Origin: Pratylenchus scribneri
Lineage: Eukaryota > Nematoda > Chromadorea > Rhabditida > Pratylenchidae
Reading direction: 5' to 3'
NCBI GenBank assembly: GCA_030063045.1
Contig: JAQSEB010000194.1
Coordinates: forward strand, 124,001-188,000
DNA length: 64,000 bases
Below the pieces are notes generated by a model. It saw only the letters and a list, made by a program, of their open reading frames with translations, searched no databases and was not told where the DNA came from. The position numbers and the translations under genes were made by a program. Positions 21,198-31,500 of this stretch are shown one piece after another (the stretch's first letter is position 1; every line of letters starts with the position of its first letter).

Positions 21198-22951
21198 ATG
21201 AAACATACAAATCGAATGTTTTTAATTCCCGAAGAACTTTACCAACACTATTTTTCATCCCAATCTGTACAGAGTCAAGATGGAAGCCCATTGGGGCATA
21301 TTCAATCAAAAATGCAAATTTTATCTGACCCCCTTCAAACTAATTCTCGAATGGGAAAGGAAGAAAGGGCTATTCGCTACGATCAGGAATATAAGCGCTA
21401 TAGCAAACTTCAGAAAGATCAAGAGGAAAAACCTTTGAATGTTCGACTTCAAAATTTAAGGGAAATTGTGGAAAATATACCAGCACCCGTTGTTCAAGAA
21501 AATAAAACAACAATACCCATTTCAAAAAAAGCATCCAAAAAAGTATATCTTCAAAAAATGACTAAAAAGTTTTCAAAGCCCATAAAAAAGGGAAAATCGA
21601 CGATTGATGATAATGAGAATGATGATGATGATGATGAAGAAGAAGAGGAGGAAATTTTTGAAGATGCCAAAACGGGAAAAGATGATTTAATAGCCGGAAC
21701 AAGCGAAGCTAATATTTTTGTCGAGAGAAAGAAAAAGGCATACGACTATGTGTCTAGAAATTTAAAGGATTTGGGAATTAATAGTCATGGTCAAATTGTT
21801 CAAACATCGAACATTGGTGCACCTATACCTATTAAAACTAGCTCAGTCGCAACCAGTGTTTTCCTGTTCCAACTTTTTTCAATCTGTTCTGTTCCTGTTC
21901 TGTTCTCGGAACACGGAACAGTCTAATTGTTCTGTTCCTGTTCTCTGTTCCAGCTTGGAACAGGAACAGGAATAGGAACAGGAACAGGAACAGAACAGAT
22001 TTTCTGTTCTTAAACTGTTCCAAAGGACAAATTTTTTTCAAAAAATTTTAGAGAAAATTTTAATTTTTTTTATTTTTTTCCCTCAATTTTTAATAAAAAC
22101 GTCAAAGAGAAGTAAACGAAGGCAATTACCAATTAAAAAGGAGTATCATTTCATACATATCATCAACCATAAATCTTGCGAAAAATTTCTTTTTTGACCA
22201 AAAATATTCGGCATAAAACGAACTTCGGGTCCCTCTTTGATAATAAATTTCACAAAAAAAAACAAAAAAAAATTCAAGTCCTTAATTAATGCTTTTCAGG
22301 AACTAAACAACCAAAACCAATCGGTGGGGTTGGAGAAGATGGGTGAATTCATTCCCTCTCTATAAACGAAAAATGTAAAAAAAAGTAAATGATGATCCTT
22401 TAGTTTTATGTATTTAGATCCAAATTTTTGGAGATATTTTGGGTTGGCATCGGAAATTTGAGAAAGAACAAAATAAAAGCCCCAAGAAAATTCAAAAATG
22501 TTATTCCATCCCCGGTAATTTCCCCTGATTTACGAGTTCCTCAGGAACAGTCTAGGAACAGCCAATTCTGCTCTGTTCCTGTTCTGTTCCTGTTCCAAAA
22601 AATTTTCAAACTGTTCTGTTCCTGTTCTGTTCTAAATCATGGAACAGGAACAGGGACAGGAACAGGAACAGAACAGGAACAGGACAGGAACAGAACAGAA
22701 TCAGAGGAACAGGGAAAACACTGGTCGCAACCATCATTGATCATTTGGTGAATAATCAAGGAAATCGAAGGCAACCTCTTCCTACTGGATATGATAAATT
22801 TGTGGAAAGGATAGTCCGGCATCCAGAGTTGGTAAAAATTCTGGGGTTGAAGCAAAAGAGACATCAATCCGGTTCGGGAATGGTCCTTTTTAAAAAGGCA
22901 TATAAAAGAGAGAAAATTCCATTTAAATTTAAACCATCACTTTGGAAATGA
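21198..22951 (+). pseudogene. Unknown Polinton ORF split by a hAT MITE
   Basis: The 5' part (from ATG at 21198) has a basic middle, a D/E-rich run (residues about 139-155) and a segment FVERKKKAYDYVSRNLKDLG. It is interrupted at 21854 by an 870-bp element. The 3' part resumes after the second target-duplication copy and ends at 22951, containing GYDKFVERIVRHPELVKIL and a basic tail. The two parts are in the same phase once the insert plus one 8-bp duplication is discounted, which shows a single former gene. The current 5' frame runs into the MITE and stops at 21926. Its stop overlaps the integrase ATG (ATGA). Function unknown; its position between the PX-like gene and the integrase suggests a virion or DNA-associated role. 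Confidence 0.8.
21854..22723. mobile_element. hAT-type MITE inserted in the Polinton
   Basis: The ends are CAGTGTTTTCCTGTTCC and the inverse GGAACAGGGAAAACACTG, and the directly repeated GTCGCAAC flanks both (21846-21853 and 22724-22731). An 8-bp duplication and CAGTG termini are hAT hallmarks. Subterminal regions are packed with GGAACA/TGTTCC repeats, which may be transposase binding sites. There is no coding capacity for a transposase. Confidence 0.9.
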
Positions 22952-24081
22952 ACTCCAAAAGACAAATTCTCGATCATTTCTATAAAGATATTCATTCCCC
23001 TTCGGCTTATACTTCCCTCATTCCTTTGTACAAGGAAGCAGTGAAAATACGTGGAGATATAAGCAAAAATGATGTGCAAAAATACTTAGAATCGCAACAA
23101 ACTTATACTCTACACAGAAGAGCGGTTCGTCGCTATCCAACTCTTCCGACTCTCGCTCCCGGTTTACATACGGAATGGCAAGCAGATTTGGCAGTATTTG
23201 ATAGGATTTCTCGAAAAAATAGAGGATACAAATATTTGCTAGTTTGTATTGATACACTTAGTCGCCAAATTTTCGTTGAACCAGTCAAAGGCAAATCCGC
23301 TCCTAATATGGTGAAAGCTTTTGATCGAATATTCACAAGGCCAGGAATCCATATTCCATGGAAAATAAAAACGGATCAGGGGAAAGAATTTTTAGCCAAA
23401 AAAGTACAGGAATATTTCAAAGGAAAGGAAGTGCAACATTATTGCATGTACAATCCTCGATTCCATGCAGGTATGGCCGAACGAGCAAATCGGACAATCA
23501 AAGAATGGTTGTATCGCTATTTTACGGAAAGGAAAACCCAAAATTGGACTGGAGTGATCCAAGAAATTGTGGATGGAATTAACCATTCATACAACGCCTC
23601 AATTGGAATGAGGCCAGTGGATGTGAATTTTAAAAATGCTGAAAAAGTCAGAAAAACTCTTGAACAAAAAGCAATTGAAAAATTCCAAAATAAACGTGGA
23701 AAGAAGAAGAAATTCGAAGTAGGAGATGCGGTTAGAATTGAAAAGCATAAACACATATTCCAAAAAGGGTTTTTGCCCAATTTTACTAGTGAAATTTTCT
23801 TTATTGAACGAATTCGTGACAATGTCCCTTACCAGCCTATTTCTTATCGAATTCGGGATGGCAATGGTGAATTGATCAAGGGCTGGTTTTATTCGCATGA
23901 TTTTAGCCGGTTTAGGCAGAAGAAAACTTCTATGGATTCGGAACAGCCAGTTTATGACATTGAAAAAATTATAAGGAAACGAAAGAAAGAGGGTCGAGAA
24001 TATTTGTACGTTAAATGGAAAGGTTATGGAGAGGAGTATAATAGCTGGATTCCAGCAAGTACCCTTCTATGGAAAGAATAA
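22948..24081 (+). CDS. Polinton integrase (DDE, retroviral type) with C-terminal chromodomain
   Basis: The protein is 377 aa from the ATG at 22948, which overlaps the preceding stop. The catalytic core carries D80 (EWQADLAVF), D143 (IKTDQGKEF) and E178 (GMAERANRTIKEW), spaced D-35-E as in retroviral and Ty3-type integrases. An SH3-like basic region (KKKFEVGDAVRI) follows. Residues about 330-377 are a chromodomain: YDIEKIIRKRKKEG, then YLYVKWKGY, then SWIPAS. The integrase inserts the element DNA; the chromodomain probably guides it to marked chromatin. The N-terminal zinc-binding HHCC motif is not evident. The frame is intact. Confidence 0.95.
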   Translation: MNSKRQILDHFYKDIHSPSAYTSLIPLYKEAVKIRGDISKNDVQKYLESQQTYTLHRRAVRRYPTLPTLAPGLHTEWQADLAVFDRISRKNRGYKYLLVCIDTLSRQIFVEPVKGKSAPNMVKAFDRIFTRPGIHIPWKIKTDQGKEFLAKKVQEYFKGKEVQHYCMYNPRFHAGMAERANRTIKEWLYRYFTERKTQNWTGVIQEIVDGINHSYNASIGMRPVDVNFKNAEKVRKTLEQKAIEKFQNKRGKKKKFEVGDAVRIEKHKHIFQKGFLPNFTSEIFFIERIRDNVPYQPISYRIRDGNGELIKGWFYSHDFSRFRQKKTSMDSEQPVYDIEKIIRKRKKEGREYLYVKWKGYGEEYNSWIPASTLLWKE

Positions 24082-24119
24082 ATAAAGAAAATAACATTTG
24101 AAAATGAAATCCTATTAGA

Positions 24120-25259
24120 ATGTCTTCTTCAACCACATCCTTCTACATAATCCTCCCTTCTAATACACCTGTTGATGGGAATAAGACAAATTCATTCCGT
24201 GTCCGTCTTCCTCGTAAACTTCAATTCAATTCGGAATGGTCTGTCGGGTTGGCTGTGCTGGTTTATCCTCACACTTGGCCATCGCTAGGTACAACCACCC
24301 AACAATTTGTTAATGTTGTATGGAAAACGGGGGAAAATGTCCGAATTGAACTTCCCTCGAATACATTTACCAATCCCCTTGAGTTGACCAAAGCAATGAC
24401 AAAAGCTTTGCAATCTGGAAGTGAAGAGCTGGCTAAGAAAGTACGAACAACACAGTTCTCATTTCTTGAAGTTGTTAAAAAGGCTGAGAAACGAGCCCGA
24501 GAAGAACATGAGAAAATTACTAAAGAAATCCATCAGAAACAATCTATGCCCACTCTAGTCTAAGATATTGAAGAGGTCTCCGATTTGGAAGGTGCCCAAA
24601 CGGTTTTGGAACGGCAAGAAAGAGAAAGTTCAAAATTGGTGGAAGATGAAGAAGAACAGCAAATCTCGCCTCAAAAAATTCCAACTTTAGAAGAACTCTA
24701 TAATCGCTATTTGAATGAAGAAATTACGCTATTAGACGATGAAGATCGCATGATTCTAGATCAGACAAAACAAAAAGGCCTTGAGCCATGGATTCATGCT
24801 TATAGACATGTTAATTTCGCTTGCCGACTCCAATTCGATTCCACACATAATCGTTTCACATTTCACCTGGATGCAGGGTTCATTCAACGAGTTGAGCTTA
24901 GTGAACAACTCTCCTATATTCTTGGATTTGATCAACAAATTCTAAATGAAACCACTGTGGCTAAATTCATGCCCGATTTGAAAGGAGGGGTTTCCTCTTT
25001 TTTAGTCTATGCCCCTGATTTGATTGAGCCAATGATGTTTGGTGATGTTACTGCACCTATTCTCCGTGCCGTCACAATTCGGGGCAAACCCGATGAAATT
25101 GTAGAAGAACAATTCTACGCAATTCAGTACCATAAATTACTGGTGAAAGAAATCAGTGAAATTTCCATTGAAATTCGTTCATCCAATGGCGCACTAATAC
25201 CTTTCATGTATGGAAACTGTACATTAACTTTGCATTTTCGAAAATCCTCATATTTTTAA
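24120..25259 (+). pseudogene. Polinton penton-like minor capsid protein, broken by a nonsense codon
   Basis: The first frame starts at ATG 24120 with SFYIILPSNTP, then NSFRVRLPRKL and WSVGLAVLVYP, the typical opening of the Polinton minor capsid (penton-like, jelly-roll) protein. A TAA at 24561-24563 stops it after 147 residues. Reading continues in the same phase from 24564 to a stop at 25257-25259, where the C-terminal half has SEQLSYILGFD and VYAPDLIEP. The total span, about 380 codons, suits the family. It is one nonsense mutation in an otherwise open gene. It lies upstream of the protease. Confidence 0.85.
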
Positions 25260-25275
25260 TCCATTTCACACATTG

Positions 25276-25749
25276 ATGAACAATTTTCAAATTGACAAAA
25301 TTCTCGGAAGAAATCAATCGACTGCACCTTATTATTTGGGTTGTTTTCCATCAGATAAACTTGACAGAGTCCCTTCGAAATATTTTCCCCTTTCATTTGT
25401 GGTAAATTTCGATCCGTCTTGGGAAAAAGGTTCACATTGGGTAGCCATTTTTGCCGAATCACCTCATTCCGTAGACTATTATGATTCTCTGGGTATATGG
25501 CCTCCTCCTAATGAAAATATTTCACGATATTTGTCTAATTTCAATCAAATTGAATTCAATCCATACGCCTTCCAAGAAATTGGCTCTAGGAATTGTGGAA
25601 AACATGCAATATTTTTTCTCTATAACCGATCCATTGGAAAAACAATGAACGAAATTCTCCAATTTTTAATTGACAGGGGAATGATTCGGAAAACTTCTCC
25701 TGATCGAATAGTTAGTAATTTTTTAAATGAAAAAATATTTGATCAATGA
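25276..25749 (+). CDS. Polinton adenain/Ulp1-like cysteine protease
   Basis: The protein is about 157 aa from ATG 25276. The catalytic set of adenovirus-protease/Ulp1-like enzymes is visible: H54 in GSHWVAIF, D70 in YYDSLG, Q100 in YAFQEIGSRNC and C107 in RNCGKHAIFF. In adenoviruses the related enzyme cleaves capsid precursors; here it would mature the virion. The gene overlaps the next by ATGA at 25746. It has no stop or frameshift and all catalytic positions are kept. Confidence 0.92.
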   Translation: MNNFQIDKILGRNQSTAPYYLGCFPSDKLDRVPSKYFPLSFVVNFDPSWEKGSHWVAIFAESPHSVDYYDSLGIWPPPNENISRYLSNFNQIEFNPYAFQEIGSRNCGKHAIFFLYNRSIGKTMNEILQFLIDRGMIRKTSPDRIVSNFLNEKIFDQ

Positions 25750-26366
25750 ATATAAATAAAATACAATTTCAATATCTTCACAATAAACAATTCTCAAAAA
25801 TGCATGTTGATTTCGATCCTCTCAATGTTGAATGGTCTAAATTTACAATTGGTCCATCAGAAGATGACGAATTCTACCGCCAAACCGGTGGTTATGCCAT
25901 CTTTCGAGGCATGCCCTACCAACGAGGGAATGGTCTTGGTTCAATATTTCGTCGCCTATTTCGCTACCTACTTCCCATTGGGAAAGAAATTGGATCGGCC
26001 ATCGGTCGACAAGGATTGGAAACTGGTAGCAAAGTTTTGAGCAATGTGCTTGAAGGAAAAGATTTAAAGCAATCCTTGATTGATGAGGGAAAAGTCGGAT
26101 TAAAATCCCTCTTGGATAAAGCTTCAAGTGGATTAGAGCGGCAACAACAAACTGGACAAGGGGTCTTTGATTTTAAAAAATATGGAAAAAATGGGAAGAA
26201 AATTGCCATACCAAAGCTAGGCAAACATATACATAAACTTGCTTCCGTAATGGGACCATCAAATTTTATCCCATCGACGAAGAATAAAAAGCGACGACTA
26301 CCATCAAAACCCAAAACAAAAAATCCTCCAAAAAGATTGCGAATTGATTCGCTCGGAACATATTAA
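25746..26366 (+). CDS. Polinton pVI-like minor capsid protein (candidate)
   Basis: The protein is 206 aa. Near residues 60-95 is an amphipathic segment with Gly, Arg and hydrophobic residues (GLGSIFRRLFRYLLPIGKEI) followed by GSAIGRQG. A Lys/Arg-rich C-terminal part has NKKRRLPSKPKTKNPPKR, which looks like a nuclear-localisation or DNA-contact tail. The position between protease and major capsid protein, and the G-x-x-F amphipathic helix, match Polinton proteins compared to adenovirus pVI. The membrane-lytic role is inference. It starts in the ATGA overlap with the protease. Confidence 0.65.
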   Translation: MNINKIQFQYLHNKQFSKMHVDFDPLNVEWSKFTIGPSEDDEFYRQTGGYAIFRGMPYQRGNGLGSIFRRLFRYLLPIGKEIGSAIGRQGLETGSKVLSNVLEGKDLKQSLIDEGKVGLKSLLDKASSGLERQQQTGQGVFDFKKYGKNGKKIAIPKLGKHIHKLASVMGPSNFIPSTKNKKRRLPSKPKTKNPPKRLRIDSLGTY

Positions 26367-26376
26367 ACAAACAAAA

Positions 26377-27691
26377 ATGAGTTGTTCCAAAAAAATAAGT
26401 GCAAAAAGCCCATTGGCTGTTGACACTGGCTTAAACATTTTCACTGTTCCCCCTACAAATGTTTCAATTCTCCGTTCACATTATAGGGAAATCCTTCCAT
26501 TGAGTACAATTACTCAGGATTCTCCATATCTTTTCAGAATTTTTAGTGACAATCTATGGACTGATTTGTCCCGCATTTACCTTTATCTTGAACTTTCAAT
26601 CGAGAAAAAGTCCGGAAATAATTGGGTACCGATTGTAGCTGAAGATACTTCAGTTGGGTGTATTCAGGGAATTGGTCAAAGTTTTGTTCAACAGCTTAAA
26701 GTTTCAGTAGGAAACACCGATTTATATGATAGTGGAAGCCTATATCCGTTCAAAAACTATATGACCACCGAATTATCCTATCCAGGAAATGTAAAAGCAA
26801 ATTTTCTGGCCTCCGCTGGCCACTATCCAATCCTAAAACATGATACTTTAGGAGATGAGGGTTTTAAGAAAATTGTAGCTCTTTTTGCTGAAGGCAAGCG
26901 AGCACAATTTCTCTCTAGATTGGATTTTGATTTTGGAAATCAAGAATTATTTCTTCTGAACAATATGGACGTTTTATTCACAATTTTTAAAGCCAAAGAC
27001 AATTTTTGTATCCATACTTTGAAAGCAGCCGATACAAATAGCTATCGCCTCTTTGTACACGATGTAAAAATTTATGCAAAAATGGTAGAGGTTCAACCCT
27101 CTCTGAATTTATCAATCTATAAACAGCTGGAAAGACAACCAGCCACATATTCCATTCGAAAAACAATCATGCTTCCTTAGTGCGGGTCGAACTTCAATAG
27201 ATTATAATGCTTTTAGTGGGAATATTCCGCGAAGAATAACTGTGGCATTCGTAGAGAATGCTGCATTCAATGGAGATGCTAAGAAAACCCCATTCAATTT
27301 CAAACCATTTGACATTAGAGAAATCGCAGTCCATGCTGGAGGCCAAATTTATCCCATTGTACCTTATAAAATGAAATTTGCCGATAATGAGTTCATTCGC
27401 CCCTATGTGGACATGTATGAAGCTTTAGGAGTGGCAAATAGTGACCGTTCATTCGATATTCCCGTTGAAAAATTCAAGGAAGGATGGACATTTTTCACCA
27501 TTCCCTTAACTTCCACTTTGGATGATTCCTGTGGATTTGAGCTGTTAAGAAGTTGAACAACCAGCATTCGAGTTCTTTTCAATTCAGCAATCCCAGATGG
27601 AGGGGTTGATATGCTGGTTCTAGGTGAATTTGACCAATTGGTCATGATTGACTATAATCGTCATATAGTTTCCGATTCCACACTTGGATGA
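26377..27691 (+). pseudogene. Polinton major capsid protein, broken by a frameshift and a nonsense codon
   Basis: The start ATG is at 26377. Typical features of the double-jelly-roll capsid protein are visible: DNLWTDLSRIYLYLEL early, then GQSFVQQLKVSVGN, DSGSLYPFKNYMTTELSY, and LSRLDFDFGNQELFLLNNM. The frame stops at 27178-27180. The homologous sequence continues in the next phase from about 27175 (through FSGNIPRRITVAFVENAAFNG), so a one-base shift lies there. A second stop (TGA at 27554-27556) interrupts that phase, after which it stays open to TGA 27689-27691. Two independent lesions make a functional capsid from this copy unlikely. The total length, about 438 codons, fits the family. Confidence 0.9.
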
Positions 27692-27745
27692 TCGGGAGAA
27701 TTAATATAAATAATAATTAATTTTATGTCCATTTAGTAATAAAAA

Positions 27746-28081
27746 ATGGAAGAATCAAATTATTACAACAAACAAGCTTTGGAAAATTTCCGCCTACTTT
27801 CCAACAACACTGAAAACAACAACAATTCATTTCCCCTTCAATCTTTTCTAACAATTGACTCTGATTATGTCAAAAGTCAAAATGGAAAATCATTTCATCA
27901 TGAAGTATTCCTATTTTTTCTACAATATCTTATTGCTTTCCCTGTATTCCTTCTTTGTTGGGTTGTGATCGTAAGCTACCTGAAAAGAAGAGGACATATA
28001 ACACAAAGCGACGCTGAAAGCATGATTGATGAATTAAAGGATATTAGAATTGCCAGCCCTAATTCCCTCTTCAAAAGATGA
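27746..28081 (+). CDS. Small single-helix membrane protein of the Polinton
   Basis: The protein is 111 aa. The N-terminal 55 residues are hydrophilic and Asn-rich (NNTENNNNSF). One hydrophobic helix (about 57-80, FLQYLIAFPVFLLCWVVIV) is followed by basic YLKRRG, so N-out, C-in is likely. It is unlike any protein I recognise. It occupies the place between the capsid gene and the polymerase where some nematode Mavericks carry larger membrane-fusion proteins, but it is too small to be one. A host-derived or virion membrane role is guesswork. Confidence 0.6.
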   Translation: MEESNYYNKQALENFRLLSNNTENNNNSFPLQSFLTIDSDYVKSQNGKSFHHEVFLFFLQYLIAFPVFLLCWVVIVSYLKRRGHITQSDAESMIDELKDIRIASPNSLFKR

Positions 28082-28528
28082 TCAACAATATTTTATTCCC
28101 ATTCCCTTCATCGACGACGACGAAAACAACAACAGAAATAACAGCAATCCTTTTGGACCTGTAAATTAATATTTCATGGCCACTGAGAGAGATTGGATTA
28201 TATTCATCCAACATTTATCAACTCAATGGCATAAAAAATTAATTTTGAGGTCAAAGGAATTTGCCTCCCCTCCAAAAATTAAAATAAATTCATCCATCTT
28301 TATTCATTATCAAATTTCCGATTGACATTATATAAAAAAGAGTGATGAAAAATCATAAAAAACTCACCTTTTTATTATAATGTCATTTCGGAGATTTTGA
28401 TTGGAAAATGGTTTAAACAACTTTTATTCATTAAAGAGGAAAATTCAGGTAAATTTTTAAAATTAATAAACAAACAAATTTTTAAATAAAATGGAAAATA
28501 GTGAATAAAAATGTGAACAAAAATCCAT
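28082..28528. other. Convergent intergenic DNA inside the Polinton
   Basis: No gene is visible between the membrane protein (plus) and the polymerase 3' end (minus). AATAAA-like signals occur on both strands. Confidence 0.5.
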
Positions 28529-31500
28529 TTAATTATTTTGATGTCCAAAAGGCAAAATTTGTTCTCTCATCGTTCGGACAATTCCTTTTTTGTAAACCGA
28601 TTGATATTTCTTTATTGTTGGCCTCATATAAACCATTCCCCGCTTTGTTCGACAAAATGTTGAATATTTAATGGAAATGGCCTTCTTTTCATGCTAAATT
28701 TGTTTATGTTTTTTTAAATTTTCCCTCAATTTTTACCTAATCATATTGAATTGTTGTTCCACTTGTTGAAGGATGGCAGCAAAAGTCAATTTTTTGGAAG
28801 CAGATTCCGTAATTTGAAAGCCACGAATTTTTCGGGTCAATTTGATATCGGTTCCATCCAAAGCCGAATGCAAATAGGCATAATTTTTGGCCCCGGCAAA
28901 AACAATTTTTTGAATACGGCGATCCGGATTTTCTTTTGCCATTTCACCCAGAAAAGTGCCTATTGAATTTTTATATTGAAAATTTTTATTTTTCCCCTTT
29001 TTTCCCACCTTCTTTTATTGTTTTTTGGCCAATTTTTCTTTTTATAAAAAGCGAATCGGTATCGCAATATAAAATGCAATTGTCCAATTTTACTGCCTCC
29101 ATTATTCGTCGATAAAGCAATCGCCGGCCATGACTTGTCACACATGAAGCGATCAAAACATTATTTGTGCCGGGTTCCTCGATAAATTCCTCTTTTTTTC
29201 TGAAAACCACTCGGTCCAGGTGTTCATTCAAATGCACAACATCGAGAACTTCAATGCAGGGATCGGCCACCAATTCATGGAATTCCTTGGCCGAACGGGT
29301 TATTTGGATGGATGTTGAGTTTACCCGCTGACAGAGTTTGCCCCATAATGCATTGAGGAGCAACTTTCTTCAAAAAATAATTCAATTGAACATTTTTTAA
29401 AAAATTTATAAACTCACAAAATTTCCCGAAGGCCTTTATTGAAAACCATTTGCTCTGGGTCAATTTCAATGCCTTCCTTTTGGGCATAATCCCGAATAAA
29501 CTCCTTCTTTTGCTGCTCGGTTTTCACATGTGAAGGCCATCCTGATGATTCAACCTAATAATGGGGAAAAAAGCATATTGAATTTTCAAAATAAATAATT
29601 TCTTACTTTCATTTTAAGCAAAGTGTTGATGTATTTTCGAAAAAGGTCCTTCCTTTCACCTCCATCCGTCCATTGTCTGTCCTCCCAATGCCAAATCTTT
29701 AGGGAATATTAATTAACAAAAAAATTTTTTCCCTCTAAATACTTCATAAACATCCAAAAATGTATATCCCAACTCTAGGCCTAGTTCAATATCCTCATCC
29801 ACTAGGGCATCGATCCACGACCGTTGTTCATCCGAATGCCGGCATTTTTTCAATTGTTTATCGGCACATTTGGAGCAAAGAGGAAAGACGAGGAGATGCT
29901 CTTTTGTGCGGTATGGAAGAAAAGGTGGAAGCATTTCTTTGGTCGAAAGCAGTGGCATTCTCTTTGGAGGCAATATACGAACCAGATAAAATCCTTTGAT
30001 GTGTAAGCCTTTGGGAAATTTTGCCAAAGACCAAGGAAGAGAGGGCAATTCCAATCGGTCCAAATCCTCTTTGCCATAAACATTGGGCGAACCGAGTGGA
30101 TAACGGCCATTTTTCATAACCGATGGATACATTGAAACCTTTGAAAAAAATGGGATAAATCAAAAATATTTTTACATCTTTCCATATTTGTCCCTCATTT
30201 TAAATAATTTTCCCCAATTTGTAAACTTACAATATCAAAATGCTCAATAATTGTGTCGGGTTCGGTGACGGAATCGGCATAAAGTCGGAATGGCTCAACT
30301 CTTCCTCCTCTCAAAGCATTTAGGCGAGGGTGAAGAGGAGGAGGAGGCAAATCGGCTCGATTCCACAATTTTCGAAGTTTGGAATTTTTGTTGAGCATTT
30401 GTCGAACAGCGCATTGCCAAACTTCCACTACTTTATAACCCCTACGTTCCAATTCCAATTTTCTCATTTGGCTGCGGGCAAACAAATCTTCGGCAGTTCG
30501 ATTTCCTTGCAATATTTGTTTGCGATCCCTATAGCATTTCACACATCCTTTTTGAAAAATGGAATTTTTTATGGAAAAAAAAAGTAAAAATTTACCGTGA
30601 TATCTGCATCCGTTATATTCAATAATAATTGGAGGGCCACCATCATTTGATTCGATCAAACCATCAACCCGAAAGGTCATCCCATCGGGGGAATATTCGC
30701 CTTTTGTGGAGTCGGCAGTTTGAATTTTTTTCCCAGTAATTTTTGATAAAATGTAAAAGAATCTCCTTGCTTCGTTACTCTGGACGTGTGACGGCCTAAG
30801 ACCCGATTCTGGAAGATTTATCATCATATTTGGCCTGAGAAATTGCGCGCGCCATATTGTTACAGCAAGACCGGCAATAGTAGAGCATAGATCGAATGGG
30901 TCCACATTTGGAGAAATTTTTTGAATAATTTCTTTGAATTTCAGGCAGCCGATTCTATTTTTATATTTTTGGAATATATTTTTAATTTTAAACATGAAAA
31001 TACCTTAATAATTGAACATCATTAGAACAATATTCAATGAGGGCCGATTTTAGGTCAAAAGGTGTCCGCCAATTTGCTGAATACCATTGTTTTAATTCCG
31101 CCAATTCCATTTGTTTCATTTGTGATGGGCAATAATATTTGATTGGAGGGAGGCGATCCAATGGTTTATTCAAATTCTCCATACGATTCCACAGATGTGG
31201 AAAAGGAGGTTTTTTTTGGACTCCGCTTCCTTGCATTCCAAATGTGTCAAAAAGACGAGAAAGAGGGCCTTGGATAAAATTGATGGAATCCTTGAATAAA
31301 ATTCGCCTTCGGTGGCTTCCTCCCAAATAAATGCGATAAATTTTAAGTCCTATTGAATAAAAATGGGTTTTAATTTCATTTTCCAAAATGATTCTATCTT
31401 ACCGGTCATTGTTAATGATGGCGCAAAATTTTGACGATAAATTGCAGACAAAAGAAGATGGCGATCGAATTTTCCTCCATTGTGGGCCAGAACAATTGTT

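Noticed and set aside
29760..30006. Plus-strand frames inside the polymerase region
   Set aside because: Shadows of the minus-strand polymerase exon carrying motif A.
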